Assembly: GCA_020062545.1 (NCBI GenBank)
Contig: JAGUWD010000007.1
Location: 297,869-361,868, forward strand
Origin: Thermodesulfovibrionales bacterium
GTDB taxonomy: Bacteria; Nitrospirota; Thermodesulfovibrionia; Thermodesulfovibrionales; Dissulfurispiraceae
Reading direction: 5' to 3'
Length of the DNA stretch: 64,000 nucleotides
Within the stretch, counting starts at the first letter, position 1. Each line of letters begins with the position of its first letter. Shown one piece after another: positions 1-8,504 of the stretch. The notes under the pieces are model-generated. The model did no database searches. It was not told the origin of the DNA and saw nothing but the letters and a program-made list of their open reading frames with translations. A program made the translations under genes and the position numbers.

Positions 1-29
1 TTTAAAAGATTTAAGAGAAAATAAAACCT

Positions 30-1292
30 ATGAACAGTATTCTTGAAAGAAAAGAGGTAAGGGAAAAGCTGGAAGATATAAAGGAGGCTGACGTACTTGT
101 CGGCATTCCGAGCTACAATAATGCCCGGACGATAGGCCATGTGGTGAGGGCAGTGCAGGCAGGGTTTGCCAAGTATTTCCCCGATAGAAAATGTGTGCTC
201 ATAAATTCCGATGGAGGCTCAACAGACGGCACGATGGATGCTGTTCAGAATGCTGCTATTGATTTTCAATCTATTCTCCTTCATCACAGGGTAAGGCCGG
301 CTTTTAAAATAACAACTCCATATCACGGCATTCCCGGCAAGGGAAGCGCATTCAGGACAATATTTGAGATAGCGGATGCCCTTAATGTGAAGGCATGCGC
401 AGTAGTGGATTCCGATCTGAGGAGTATTACACCGGAATGGATAGAGCTTCTCATTAAGCCTGTGGTTGAAGGCAATCTTGATTATGTTGCACCCCTTTAT
501 CACAGGCATAAATACGATGGCACGATAACTAATAGCATAGTTTATCCTTTGACGAGGGCATTATATGGCAAAAGGATAAGACAGCCTATTGGCGGTGACT
601 TTGGTTTCTCGGGGAAACTGGCGAAATTTTATTTAACAAAAGATGTCTGGGAGACTGATGTTGCAAGATACGGAATAGATATATGGATGACAACCACTGC
701 AATTGCCAATAATTTCAAGGTATGCCAGTCATTTCTTGGAGCAAAGATTCACGATCCAAAAGACCCGGGCGCAGATCTGAGCGCAATGCTCTATCAGGTG
801 GTCGGAGCTACATTTGACCTAATGGAAACATATTCAGATGTCTGGAAAAATATAAAAGGCTCGGAGCCGGTTCTCACCTGCGGCTTTCAATATGCTGTTG
901 GGCTTGAGCCTGTAAACGTAAATCTGGACAGGATGATTGAAAAATTCAGGCTTGGTGTAAAAGAACTCATGGATATATGGAAGGAATTCCTGCCGGAAGG
1001 GATTATAGATTTCTTTAATAAGGCAGAGGGGTTGCCAAAAGAGGAATTCCATATCCCTGATGAGATATGGGTAGAGATTATTTACAGTTTTGCTCTTGCG
1101 GCCCATAATAAGCTGATTAACAAAGAGCATCTGCTGAAGTCGCTAACCCCGCTTTATATAGGAAGAACCGCGTCTTTTGTGCTTGAGACATGGGAGAGTG
1201 ATGCAGAAGAAGTGGAGGAAAAGATAGAAAATCTATGCATCGCCTTTGAGAAGAAAAAAAGTTTGCTCATTGACAAATGGCAGGAGGTGTGA
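30..1292 (+). CDS. Family 2/81-type glycosyltransferase (glucosyl-3-phosphoglycerate synthase-like)
   Basis: This is a 420-residue soluble GT-A glycosyltransferase. The nucleotide-sugar half shows VGIPSYNNA (about 24-32), NSDGGSTDGT (about 59-68) and the metal-binding VVDSDL (about 125-130). A second motif, PIGGDFGFSG near 190, is the kind seen in enzymes that glycosylate phosphoglycerate or glycerate. The family makes glucosyl- or mannosyl-glycerate osmolytes or lipid-linked sugars. An osmolyte role would fit the mechanosensitive-channel-like and antiporter genes that follow directly, but the acceptor cannot be read from sequence. No transmembrane segment is seen. Only 29 bases precede the start, so its promoter and upstream partners are outside the window. 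Confidence 0.75.
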   Translation: MNSILERKEVREKLEDIKEADVLVGIPSYNNARTIGHVVRAVQAGFAKYFPDRKCVLINSDGGSTDGTMDAVQNAAIDFQSILLHHRVRPAFKITTPYHGIPGKGSAFRTIFEIADALNVKACAVVDSDLRSITPEWIELLIKPVVEGNLDYVAPLYHRHKYDGTITNSIVYPLTRALYGKRIRQPIGGDFGFSGKLAKFYLTKDVWETDVARYGIDIWMTTTAIANNFKVCQSFLGAKIHDPKDPGADLSAMLYQVVGATFDLMETYSDVWKNIKGSEPVLTCGFQYAVGLEPVNVNLDRMIEKFRLGVKELMDIWKEFLPEGIIDFFNKAEGLPKEEFHIPDEIWVEIIYSFALAAHNKLINKEHLLKSLTPLYIGRTASFVLETWESDAEEVEEKIENLCIAFEKKKSLLIDKWQEV

Positions 1293-1293
1293 A

Positions 1294-1989
1294 ATGAAGA
1301 ATATATTTGAAAGGCTTATATCAGAGCCTTTAGAAGGGTTTTTAGAGAGGTTTATACAGTTTCTTCCTAATTTAATTTCAGCAATATTGCTGCTGATAAC
1401 CGGGTTATTTGCCGGCTGGCTGACTAAAAAGTTATTCTGCCGGCTGTTCAGGATTTTGAAGGTCGATGAATTTTCCGAAAGACACGGTATCAATAACATT
1501 CTCTTAAAGGGGGGCATGAAGGAAAGTTTATCCTCTATTGTTGGACGATTTTCCGGATGGCTGGTATTTTTTGTTTTTGTCATAATATCCTTAAGCAGCC
1601 TGAATGTGCCGGCAATAGAAAGGCTTCTTGAAAGATTTTTCCTTTATCTTCCCAATATGTTTGTTACAATCGTCATTCTCCTGATTGGTTATCTGCTGAG
1701 CAATTTCTTTGGAAGGACTGCCCTTATAGCTTCGGTAAATGCGGGATTAAAGGCATCAGGGTTGATAGGACGGTTTGTAAAATTGACCATATTCCTTCTT
1801 GCAGCCACAATGGCGCTTGAACAACTGGGAATAGGCAGGGAGACTATAATTATTGCCTTTGCAATAGTCTTCGGCGGAATCGTTTTAGCTCTTTCCATAG
1901 CCTTTGGTCTTGGCGGAAGGGATATGGCAAAGGAGTATCTTGAGAAGAAATTGAAAGGTGAAGAAAAAGACGAGATTGAACACATATAA
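1294..1989 (+). CDS. MscS-related conserved TM-helix membrane protein
   Basis: A 231-residue integral membrane protein. The start at 1294 is chosen because AGGAGGTG lies at 1282-1289; a longer in-frame reading from 1246 would run inside the upstream gene. Two homologous units each have a long hydrophobic helix (FLPNLISAILLLITGLFAGW near 20, then YLPNMFVTIVILLIGYLLSN near 115). They are followed by a glycine-rich helix, GGIVLALSIAFGLGGRD, which resembles the pore helix of small-conductance mechanosensitive channels. This is the conserved TM-helix repeat family; the cytoplasmic MscS beta domain is absent. It starts one base after the glycosyltransferase stop, so the two are probably co-transcribed. 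A role in osmotic protection is inferred from family and neighbours. Confidence 0.75.
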   Translation: MKNIFERLISEPLEGFLERFIQFLPNLISAILLLITGLFAGWLTKKLFCRLFRILKVDEFSERHGINNILLKGGMKESLSSIVGRFSGWLVFFVFVIISLSSLNVPAIERLLERFFLYLPNMFVTIVILLIGYLLSNFFGRTALIASVNAGLKASGLIGRFVKLTIFLLAATMALEQLGIGRETIIIAFAIVFGGIVLALSIAFGLGGRDMAKEYLEKKLKGEEKDEIEHI

Positions 1990-2004
1990 GCAATCGAGGT
2001 GACG

Positions 2005-3201
2005 ATGGAAGTATCGGAGTTCTTCTTAAAACTTTTAACGATTTTGATTACTGCAAAGCTCTTTGCAGAGGTCTTTGCATTTTTGCGCCTTCCTTCTGTG
2101 CTGGGAGAGGTTATTGCAGGCATAATCATCGGGCCGAGCCTTTTGGGAATAATAGTTCCTGATGCAACATTTTATCTTCTTGCAGAGATAGGAATACTTC
2201 TGCTTCTCTTTGAGGTCGGGCTTGAAACTGACGTAGGGCAGCTTGTTAAAGTAGGGATACAGTCATCACTCGTTGCTGCTACAGGAGTATTGCTTCCTGC
2301 CGTGGTAGGTTTCTGGATAAGCAGCCATATCTTTAATCTGCCTTTTCTGGTTTCCCTTTTTATCGGGGGAACGCTCGTGGCAACAAGCATCGGGATAACC
2401 GTAAGGGTTCTGGTTGACCTGAAAAAACACCAGACAAAGACTGCAAAGATAGTTCTCGGCGCGGCGGTCCTCGACGATGTGGTTGGAGTCGTTATTTTAG
2501 CCCTATTATACGATTTTGCGGTTAAGGGAGAGATTAATATAATCAATACTGCAAAGGTGCTGGGATTCATTACCATCTTTTTATTAATCGCTCCGGTAAT
2601 TACAAAGCTCTTTGTCCCGCTCATATCAAAGCTTTCCTCAAGCAGCAGGACAAAGGGTATGGTACCGACCGTCATTGTATCCATAATTCTTATGCTGGCT
2701 GTAATCTCCCATAAGGTCGGCGCTCCTGAAATCCTCGGTTCCTTTGCTGCAGGTATTGCCCTTGCAAGAAGATTTTTCCTTCCTCTCGGTGCAACTATAG
2801 ACCATTACAGCCACGGTCTGGCAGAAAAGATAGAGGAGAATATGAAACCCATTATCGATCTCTTTGTCCCGGTATTTTTCGTGATTGTCGGAGCATCTAT
2901 TAATTTGAAGGTCATTGACTTCACGTCAGTGACCTTCTGGCAGATTGCAGGACTCCTCACTACAGGAGCAATCATTGCAAAGATGCTAAGCGGTGTATGG
3001 GTTAAAGGAGGGGTGAGGACAAAGCTTTCCACTGGAATAGCAATGGTCCCGAGGGGAGAAGTCGGTCTAATTTTTGCGGAGGTCGGTAAAAAGGGCGGAA
3101 TCTTTGACGACACTATTTATGCGGTGATTGTTTTTGTGGTTGCACTTACAACTCTGTTCGCTCCTCTTTTGTTGAGGTTTGTAATGAGGAGAGAGGAATG
3201 A
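2005..3201 (+). CDS. CPA2-family cation:proton antiporter
   Basis: About 398 residues and 12 or so membrane helices, with no cytoplasmic nucleotide-binding domain. The first helices carry LPSVLGEVIAGIIIGPSLLG and LLLFEVGLETD, the usual CPA2 signature, and LDDVVGVV holds the conserved acidic pair of the ion-binding unwound helix. ATG at 2005 is preferred over the GTG at 1999 because GAGGTG at 1996-2001 is then a well-placed ribosome site. The family exchanges Na+ or K+ for H+. It follows the MscS-like gene by 15 bases and is probably in the same operon. A second, larger member of the superfamily lies just downstream at 3374, so the locus looks devoted to cation homeostasis. Confidence 0.85.
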   Translation: MEVSEFFLKLLTILITAKLFAEVFAFLRLPSVLGEVIAGIIIGPSLLGIIVPDATFYLLAEIGILLLLFEVGLETDVGQLVKVGIQSSLVAATGVLLPAVVGFWISSHIFNLPFLVSLFIGGTLVATSIGITVRVLVDLKKHQTKTAKIVLGAAVLDDVVGVVILALLYDFAVKGEINIINTAKVLGFITIFLLIAPVITKLFVPLISKLSSSSRTKGMVPTVIVSIILMLAVISHKVGAPEILGSFAAGIALARRFFLPLGATIDHYSHGLAEKIEENMKPIIDLFVPVFFVIVGASINLKVIDFTSVTFWQIAGLLTTGAIIAKMLSGVWVKGGVRTKLSTGIAMVPRGEVGLIFAEVGKKGGIFDDTIYAVIVFVVALTTLFAPLLLRFVMRREE

Positions 3202-3204
3202 AAC

Positions 3205-3351
3205 CTATCTCAGCACAAATTCATGCCCGCACTTTTTACAGCGGACGGTGTCTCCTTTTTTCTTGCCTTTGAAATGCTGGGTCTTTTTGCATCTCGGGCA
3301 TTTCCTGTAATGGCTGAAGATCGATAATAAAACCGGGCAGTAATAAAGCAT
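3205..3351 (-). CDS. Small zinc-ribbon protein, 48 residues
   Basis: A short reverse-strand gene between two antiporters. Translation from ATG at 3351 gives 48 residues with a clean treble-clef pattern: CPRC at 18-21 and CKKC at 38-41, spaced 16 residues apart, with a basic loop (KGKKKGDT) between. This is the look of a transposase- or topoisomerase-type zinc ribbon, or a free-standing nucleic-acid-binding ribbon. The first 15 residues are hydrophobic and poorly conserved in style, so the true start may be internal, although no other ATG exists. It sits antisense to and three bases from the upstream antiporter stop. No function can be assigned. The intact four-cysteine pattern in an otherwise filled gap argues that it is real. 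Confidence 0.55.
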   Translation of the reverse strand: MLYYCPVLLSIFSHYRKCPRCKKTQHFKGKKKGDTVRCKKCGHEFVLR

Positions 3352-3373
3352 AATCTATGCTACCATAAAAAAT

Positions 3374-5386
3374 ATGGAATTGGAATTTCTAAAATCACTG
3401 GTCTTGATCTTTGGTATCTCGGCTATAGTGGTATTTGCACTTGGAAGGCTGAGGATTCCATCTGTTGTCGGTTTTCTTGTCGCCGGAGTAATCTTGGGGC
3501 CTCACGGATTTCAGTTCATCAAAGATGTCCACGATGTCGAACTACTCGCAGAAATCGGAGTTATATTGCTCATGTTCACTATCGGACTTGAGTTTTCCTT
3601 GAAAAATCTCATGATGCTCCGCTCTCAGGTTTTAGTCGGTGGACTGCTCCAGGTGATACTTACCGCAGGATTGATCCTGCTACTGAGCTTTTTTATTCTC
3701 AACCAGGGATTGAATGCCGCTGTATTTGATGGGTTTCTGGTGGCTCTGAGCAGTACCGCAATAGTCATCAAGCTGCTGATGGACAGGGCTGAAATCAATG
3801 CGCCGCACGGACGATCTTCGGTCGGGATACTCATATTTCAGGACTTATGCGTAGTGCCTTTCATGCTCCTTATCCCTGTGCTCGCTGGCAACAGCGGAGG
3901 AATGGAAGAGATTGTATTTACGATGCTCAAGGCCTTTATGGTGGTAGGCATAGTACTCTTTGCCGCAAGATGGGCTGTTCCCCATATGCTGCATGAAGTT
4001 GTAAAGACCAGAAGCCGCGAACTCTTTGTCATTACCATAATATTGCTCTGCATAGGCACCGCTTTCCTTACATCCAAACTCGGACTTTCCCTTGCCCTCG
4101 GAGCATTTCTTGCCGGGATTGTGATATCCGAGTCAGAATACGCATCGCAGGCAATATCGGATATATTGCCTTTTAAAGAGAGCTTTACAGGATTGTTTTT
4201 TATATCCATTGGGATGTTGATGAACATCGAGTTTTTAACAGCAAATTTTGGGATGGTGATTACCGTGGTCTTTGCTATTCTGATTCTGAAATCCATTACC
4301 GGAATGGTATCCTCGTATATCGCGGGTCAGTCGTTAAGGGTCTCGATGCAGACAGGATTTTATATTTCACAGATAGGCGAGTTTTCTTTTGTGCTTGCTG
4401 TAGCTGGAAAGGCTGCTGGCCTTTTGACGGAATATGCCTATCAGTTGTTCCTTTCGTCTTCTGTCCTGGCAATGCTTTTTACGCCTTTCATTGCAGGTGT
4501 CTCTCCTTCGGTATCTGCATGGCTTGTTTCAAAACCGATGTTGAAGCGTCTGGAACAGATGAAAAGGAGCAGGGAAAAGGAGTCGTATCCGGCAAAGAAA
4601 TCCGGGCATGTGATAATAGTGGGTTTCGGTATTAATGGCAGTAATCTTGCGAGGGTCTTGAAGGAATCGGGTATTCCATATACTGTCCTTGAGATGAATG
4701 CAAATACGGTTAAAAAAATGAAGAAAAAGGGGGAGCCGATATATTACGGAGACGGCACGAGTGCAGAAATACTGCATAAGATGGGCATTCACAGGGCAAG
4801 CGTACTTGTGGTTGCCATATCCGATCCTGCGGCCACACGCAGGATTGTGCAGATTGCTAGGCATGAAAACCCTGATATACATATAATCGTGCGCACACGG
4901 TATATAGCAGAGGTGGATGACCTCATAAAATTAGGCGCAAACGAAGTCCTTCCTGAAGAATTCGAGACATCTATCGAGATCTTTTCTCGGGTGCTGCATC
5001 ACTACCATGTGCCGAAAAATGTGATAACAGAGCATATAGACAATATTCGGAAAAACAGTTACAGTGCTTTAAGAACAGTGGAACTTCCTAAGAGACACCT
5101 TGCTGAAAGACACGAATTCCTGAAAGACATAGAGACAGAGACATATCTCATTAAAAAAGACTCACATATAAGCGGGCATTCTATAAAAGAACTGCATTTA
5201 AGGGCAGAGACAGGCGCAACCATTATCGCTGTTCAGCGAGAAGAAGAAGTTCATCAGAATCCGTCGCCTGACTTTATATTAAAATCGGGTGATGTGCTTT
5301 TGTTGATAGGCAAGAGGAAGGATATTAATAATGCCATAGATTATCTTGAGTCAGATAAATTTTTAGTGGCAAAGTATCATAGATAA
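3374..5386 (+). CDS. KefB/YbaL-type cation:proton antiporter with RCK domains
   Basis: 670 residues in three parts. A CPA2 membrane antiporter covers about residues 1-385 (LRIPSVVGFLVAGVILGPHG near 27, LLMFTIGLEFS near 66). A TrkA-N/RCK domain from about 410 has the Rossmann motif VGFGINGSN. A TrkA-C domain covers about 580-670 (SGHSIKELHLRAETGATIIA). The family exports K+ or Na+ in exchange for H+ and is gated by nucleotide or glutathione-type ligands at the RCK domain; which ligand applies here is unknown. No strong ribosome site precedes the ATG. An exchanger gene follows after ten bases with a good AAAGGAGG, so expression is probably joint. Confidence 0.88.
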   Translation: MELEFLKSLVLIFGISAIVVFALGRLRIPSVVGFLVAGVILGPHGFQFIKDVHDVELLAEIGVILLMFTIGLEFSLKNLMMLRSQVLVGGLLQVILTAGLILLLSFFILNQGLNAAVFDGFLVALSSTAIVIKLLMDRAEINAPHGRSSVGILIFQDLCVVPFMLLIPVLAGNSGGMEEIVFTMLKAFMVVGIVLFAARWAVPHMLHEVVKTRSRELFVITIILLCIGTAFLTSKLGLSLALGAFLAGIVISESEYASQAISDILPFKESFTGLFFISIGMLMNIEFLTANFGMVITVVFAILILKSITGMVSSYIAGQSLRVSMQTGFYISQIGEFSFVLAVAGKAAGLLTEYAYQLFLSSSVLAMLFTPFIAGVSPSVSAWLVSKPMLKRLEQMKRSREKESYPAKKSGHVIIVGFGINGSNLARVLKESGIPYTVLEMNANTVKKMKKKGEPIYYGDGTSAEILHKMGIHRASVLVVAISDPAATRRIVQIARHENPDIHIIVRTRYIAEVDDLIKLGANEVLPEEFETSIEIFSRVLHHYHVPKNVITEHIDNIRKNSYSALRTVELPKRHLAERHEFLKDIETETYLIKKDSHISGHSIKELHLRAETGATIIAVQREEEVHQNPSPDFILKSGDVLLLIGKRKDINNAIDYLESDKFLVAKYHR

Positions 5387-5396
5387 AGGAGGCCTG

Positions 5397-6395
5397 ATGT
5401 TTCTCTGGATTGCATTTATAATCTGCACAACTGTAATCATCTATGCAGGCACAAGGCTTTCCAAGTACGGCGATATCATTGCTGAAAAGACAGGCCTCGG
5501 AAGGACATGGATAGGCGTTGTTCTTATGGCATCTGTCACATCTCTGCCAGAGCTTGTTACAGGAATAAGCTCTGTTACCTATGCGGATGTTCCAGATATT
5601 GCAGTCGGCGATGTGCTCGGAAGTTGTGTGTTCAATATGTTTATCATTTCTTTTCTCGATGCAATGCATCGTCCAACGCCAATATCCTCAAGGGCGCATC
5701 ATGGACATGTGCTTTCTGCCGGTTTCGGAATACTGCTTCTAAGCATAGCTGCCACAGGTTTGTTTTTTGGGAACCGCATCCTTCCACTCGGCTGGATAGG
5801 GCCTTATACTTTGTTTTTCGTGGTTATATATTTTATTGCCATGAGATTAGTCTATTTTTACGAAAAAAAGCAGATTTCTGCCTTTATGAAAGAAATGGCT
5901 ATAGAACTGAAATATGGGAAAGTTCCTACAAAGACTGCAGTCGTCAATTACAGCATTAATGCCGTTATTGTTATTATGGCTGCTATCTTTTTGCCTAAGA
6001 TCGGCGAAGGCATTGCAGAGGCAACAGGTTTAGGACAGACATTTGTGGGGAATATTTTTATAGCTGTCTCCACCTCCTTTCCGGAAGTAGTAGTCTCTAT
6101 TTCTGCCGTAAAGATAGGCGCAATAGACCTTGCAATCGGAAATCTATTCGGAAGCAATATATTCAACATATTCATACTCGCCCTCGACGATGTCTTCTTC
6201 ACAAAAGGCCCTCTCCTTTCCTTTGCCAGCCAGAATCACATAATCTCTGCCTTATCAGCCATTGCCATGACAACCATTGCTATTATCGGGTTAACCTACC
6301 GCACAGAGAAAAAACCGTTACTTCTGGCATGGGATTCCATAGGGATATTGCTGGTGTATGTGATAAATCTGATGCTGTTGTATATGATGAGATAG
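5397..6395 (+). CDS. Calcium/sodium (CaCA family) exchanger
   Basis: 332 residues, about ten membrane helices. The two inverted alpha repeats are clear: SVTSLPELVTGISSV with GDVLGSCVFNM (residues about 43-85), and STSFPEVVVSISAV with GNLFGSNIFNI (about 225-262). The glutamates in PELV and PEVV are the ion ligands of this family. It exchanges Ca2+ for Na+ or H+ at the inner membrane. AAAGGAGG lies a few bases upstream. It ends only three bases before the convergent MFS gene, with no visible terminator between them. With the two antiporters upstream it completes a cation-efflux block. Confidence 0.88.
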   Translation: MFLWIAFIICTTVIIYAGTRLSKYGDIIAEKTGLGRTWIGVVLMASVTSLPELVTGISSVTYADVPDIAVGDVLGSCVFNMFIISFLDAMHRPTPISSRAHHGHVLSAGFGILLLSIAATGLFFGNRILPLGWIGPYTLFFVVIYFIAMRLVYFYEKKQISAFMKEMAIELKYGKVPTKTAVVNYSINAVIVIMAAIFLPKIGEGIAEATGLGQTFVGNIFIAVSTSFPEVVVSISAVKIGAIDLAIGNLFGSNIFNIFILALDDVFFTKGPLLSFASQNHIISALSAIAMTTIAIIGLTYRTEKKPLLLAWDSIGILLVYVINLMLLYMMR

Positions 6396-6398
6396 ACT

Positions 6399-7574
6399 TT
6401 AGCCTTCGCTTCGCATGACCCCTGCCAAAAATACAAAGGCCGCTGCAATAAGAACTGACGCTGCTCCCATAAACGCCTTGCCAAAACCAAAATATAGAGC
6501 TACAATTCCAGAAATAAGAGGTCCTGTTGTGTGGCCTATGTCCATTATTGAGCCTAATATCCCCATTGCAGCGCCATGAGTTTCCGTCCTGCTTAAGTCG
6601 GCGATGAATGCTGATGTGGCAGATGTTACGATTGAGAGGCTTAATCCGAACAATATACTGAGTGTAAGCAGTGGCAGGAATGATTTAAAAAGCGAGAAGC
6701 TTCCAATGCATATTGCACCGATTAGAGCACCCCAGAAAATCTGTGGCTGCCTTCCGTGCCTGTCTGAAAATCTTCCCATTACAGGTTTTGTAAGCGCCAG
6801 TGTGATTACCTGTGAAGAAAGAAAAACTCCGACCTCGTATGCGCTGAGACCGATTTTAATTGAATATAGCGGTAGAAATGTCTCGAATGTTCCATGTGCA
6901 AAGAGTATGGACGCCTCAACTCCTGCAGTGGTGAGGATAAGCCTGTTTGACAGCACTGATTTAAAAGATGCGGATGTCTCTTCCCAATCCCGTTTTTCGA
7001 TTTTCTTATCAGGGGCGGATGGCAATTTAAATGTGAGTATAAGGGCAAGTATGCCTGCCGCGCCGCATACAAGATACACAATCTTATAGCTAAGGCCGGG
7101 ATTAAAGACCATTGCTCCTATGATGCCGCCGCCTGCAATTGGAGCCATAAACCTGCCAACAAGGGTTGATGTGGAAAACCAGCCCATTTTTTCTCCCCTT
7201 TCATGATGAAAAAGGTCAGCAACAAGCGCCATTGCAACGGGTATGAATACGGCTGTGGCAAAGCCGTGATAGAACCTCACGATGGCAAGCTGCCATATTT
7301 TATTCACGAACAGATACAGAAACGGCGCAGTCGAAAATACGATGAGCGAAAAGATGAGCATTTTTCTTCTGCCGAGCCTATCTGAAAGCAGACCCGCAGG
7401 TATGCTGGCAATTATTCCTGTAAATGCAGATACAGAAGCAACAAAGCCCACGCCTGACGGGTCTGCGCCGAGGTGAGAGGCAAAAAGCGGAAGCACAGGG
7501 CTTTTTGATATTGTAGAGCTGAATATGGCAAAGAGCCCTGTGCTGCAGAGCAATATGAATGGGCTAAATTTCAC
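6399..7574 (-). CDS. MFS transporter
   Basis: 391 residues and about 12 membrane helices. The loop 2-3 signature of the major facilitator superfamily is visible as GLLSDRLGRRKML near residue 63 and repeats in the C half as GRFSDRHGRQPQ. This supports a drug/H+ antiporter or sugar-type efflux permease; the substrate is not predictable. Its start overlaps the stop of the upstream HD-domain gene by ATGA, so the two are translationally coupled. It converges with the CaCA exchanger three bases away. Confidence 0.85.
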   Translation of the reverse strand: MKFSPFILLCSTGLFAIFSSTISKSPVLPLFASHLGADPSGVGFVASVSAFTGIIASIPAGLLSDRLGRRKMLIFSLIVFSTAPFLYLFVNKIWQLAIVRFYHGFATAVFIPVAMALVADLFHHERGEKMGWFSTSTLVGRFMAPIAGGGIIGAMVFNPGLSYKIVYLVCGAAGILALILTFKLPSAPDKKIEKRDWEETSASFKSVLSNRLILTTAGVEASILFAHGTFETFLPLYSIKIGLSAYEVGVFLSSQVITLALTKPVMGRFSDRHGRQPQIFWGALIGAICIGSFSLFKSFLPLLTLSILFGLSLSIVTSATSAFIADLSRTETHGAAMGILGSIMDIGHTTGPLISGIVALYFGFGKAFMGAASVLIAAAFVFLAGVMRSEG

Positions 7575-8119
7575 TTTTTCATGAGACCCTGAATCTCTCT
7601 GTGATAGCCGAGATAGCGGTTCAGTGTCTTCTCATTCTTACCATATTTTGGATATGTCCGCAATATCTCTTCAAACCGCGTTTCGGCCTCTGATTCATCT
7701 TTAATCTCAACAATCCCGTCAGTGATTATGTCAACGAGCCTGTCTGCATAAATCACTATCCGTTCCTCAAGTTTTTTCAGGGTATAATTTTTTATCGGCA
7801 GCCCGAGCTCCCTTGCCTCTTCTTCTGTAAGTCCGCCTCGAATATGCTTTTCCATTATAGCCGTAATCTCCTCCGGTAGTCCGAGTGCTTTTCCTAATTC
7901 AGCACCAATCTTTCCATGCTCTATTGCGTGCGTCTTTGCCTTTCCGAGGTCGTGAAACAAAGCTCCCCTGCCGACAAGTTCCATATCCACATTAGCCTTA
8001 GTCTGTTCCGCAATCTCCAGCGCCTTTTTCGCTACTTTTACGCAATGTTTTATATCATCCGCAGAAACCCCTGCGTTCCTGAGAATTCCGATGTCCGAAT
8101 CCTGAATTTTGTAACCCAT
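7571..8119 (-). CDS. HD-domain phosphohydrolase (HDIG/TIGR00295-like)
   Basis: About 182 residues. The metal-binding HD dyad is H56-D57 in GALFHDLGKAKTHAIEHG; an upstream histidine (H25) and a downstream EKHIRGG complete a typical HD site. Such proteins hydrolyse nucleotides or phosphoesters; several archaeal and bacterial members of this subfamily have no known substrate. The ATG at 8119 is chosen over the one 12 bases upstream because GGAGG falls just before it. It lies 18 bases after a small unknown gene and is coupled to the MFS gene downstream, so it is in the middle of a three-gene operon. Confidence 0.8.
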   Translation of the reverse strand: MGYKIQDSDIGILRNAGVSADDIKHCVKVAKKALEIAEQTKANVDMELVGRGALFHDLGKAKTHAIEHGKIGAELGKALGLPEEITAIMEKHIRGGLTEEEARELGLPIKNYTLKKLEERIVIYADRLVDIITDGIVEIKDESEAETRFEEILRTYPKYGKNEKTLNRYLGYHREIQGLMKK

Positions 8120-8137
8120 GCTATCCTCCATGCAAAA

Positions 8138-8422
8138 TCACTTTACCCCGAAATACGCAAGCGTATCCGTAACAGCCTTTTCCAAATCGTGCTGAATGTG
8201 TTCGAACTTTGCCTTTACATCGTCATGGATGTGCTGAATGTACTCCTGAAGCCCCTCCTTGCCATACCTTTCTTCGATCATCCTTCCATACTCATAAATC
8301 TTCGTGATATCGTGTCTATCGGCCTTTTTCTCAGGGTCATTGTCGAGCCATTCATGAAGCTCGCGGTATTCGTTTCCTGTCCTCTCGCTGCTTGTCTTTA
8401 AATGTTTCGCTACGGATGGCAT
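8138..8422 (-). CDS. Small conserved hypothetical protein (DUF6915-like)
   Basis: 94 residues, highly charged, predicted helical and soluble. The motif ELHEWLDNDPEKKADRHDITKIYEYG near residues 21-46 resembles the YxxxHxWxD/RH pattern of the DUF6915 group, an uncharacterised family; this match is from memory and tentative. AAAAAGGAGGG gives a strong ribosome site directly upstream. Its promoter region contains the palindrome at 8459-8476, which has a degenerate twin in front of chrB, so the two promoters may answer to one regulator. It is the first gene of the reverse operon that continues into the HD and MFS genes. Confidence 0.6.
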   Translation of the reverse strand: MPSVAKHLKTSSERTGNEYRELHEWLDNDPEKKADRHDITKIYEYGRMIEERYGKEGLQEYIQHIHDDVKAKFEHIQHDLEKAVTDTLAYFGVK

Positions 8423-8458
8423 TTCTTTTCCCTCCTTTTTTGTAACATTTGATTATAA

Positions 8459-8476
8459 ATGTAACATGTGTTACAT
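8459..8476. promoter_or_regulatory. Palindromic operator-like site, ATGTAACA-N2-TGTTACAT
   Basis: A perfect 8-bp inverted repeat with a 2-base spacer lies 37 bases upstream of the 94-residue gene. A further TGTAACAT half-site lies about 20 bases closer to the gene. A related site (two mismatches in one arm) sits at 9507-9524 in front of chrB. Such symmetry is typical of a dimeric repressor site. ChrB itself is a candidate regulator by family knowledge, but nothing here proves that. Confidence 0.5.
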
Positions 8477-8504
8477 AGAAAGTCAAGAAAAAAATATAGT
8501 CCGG

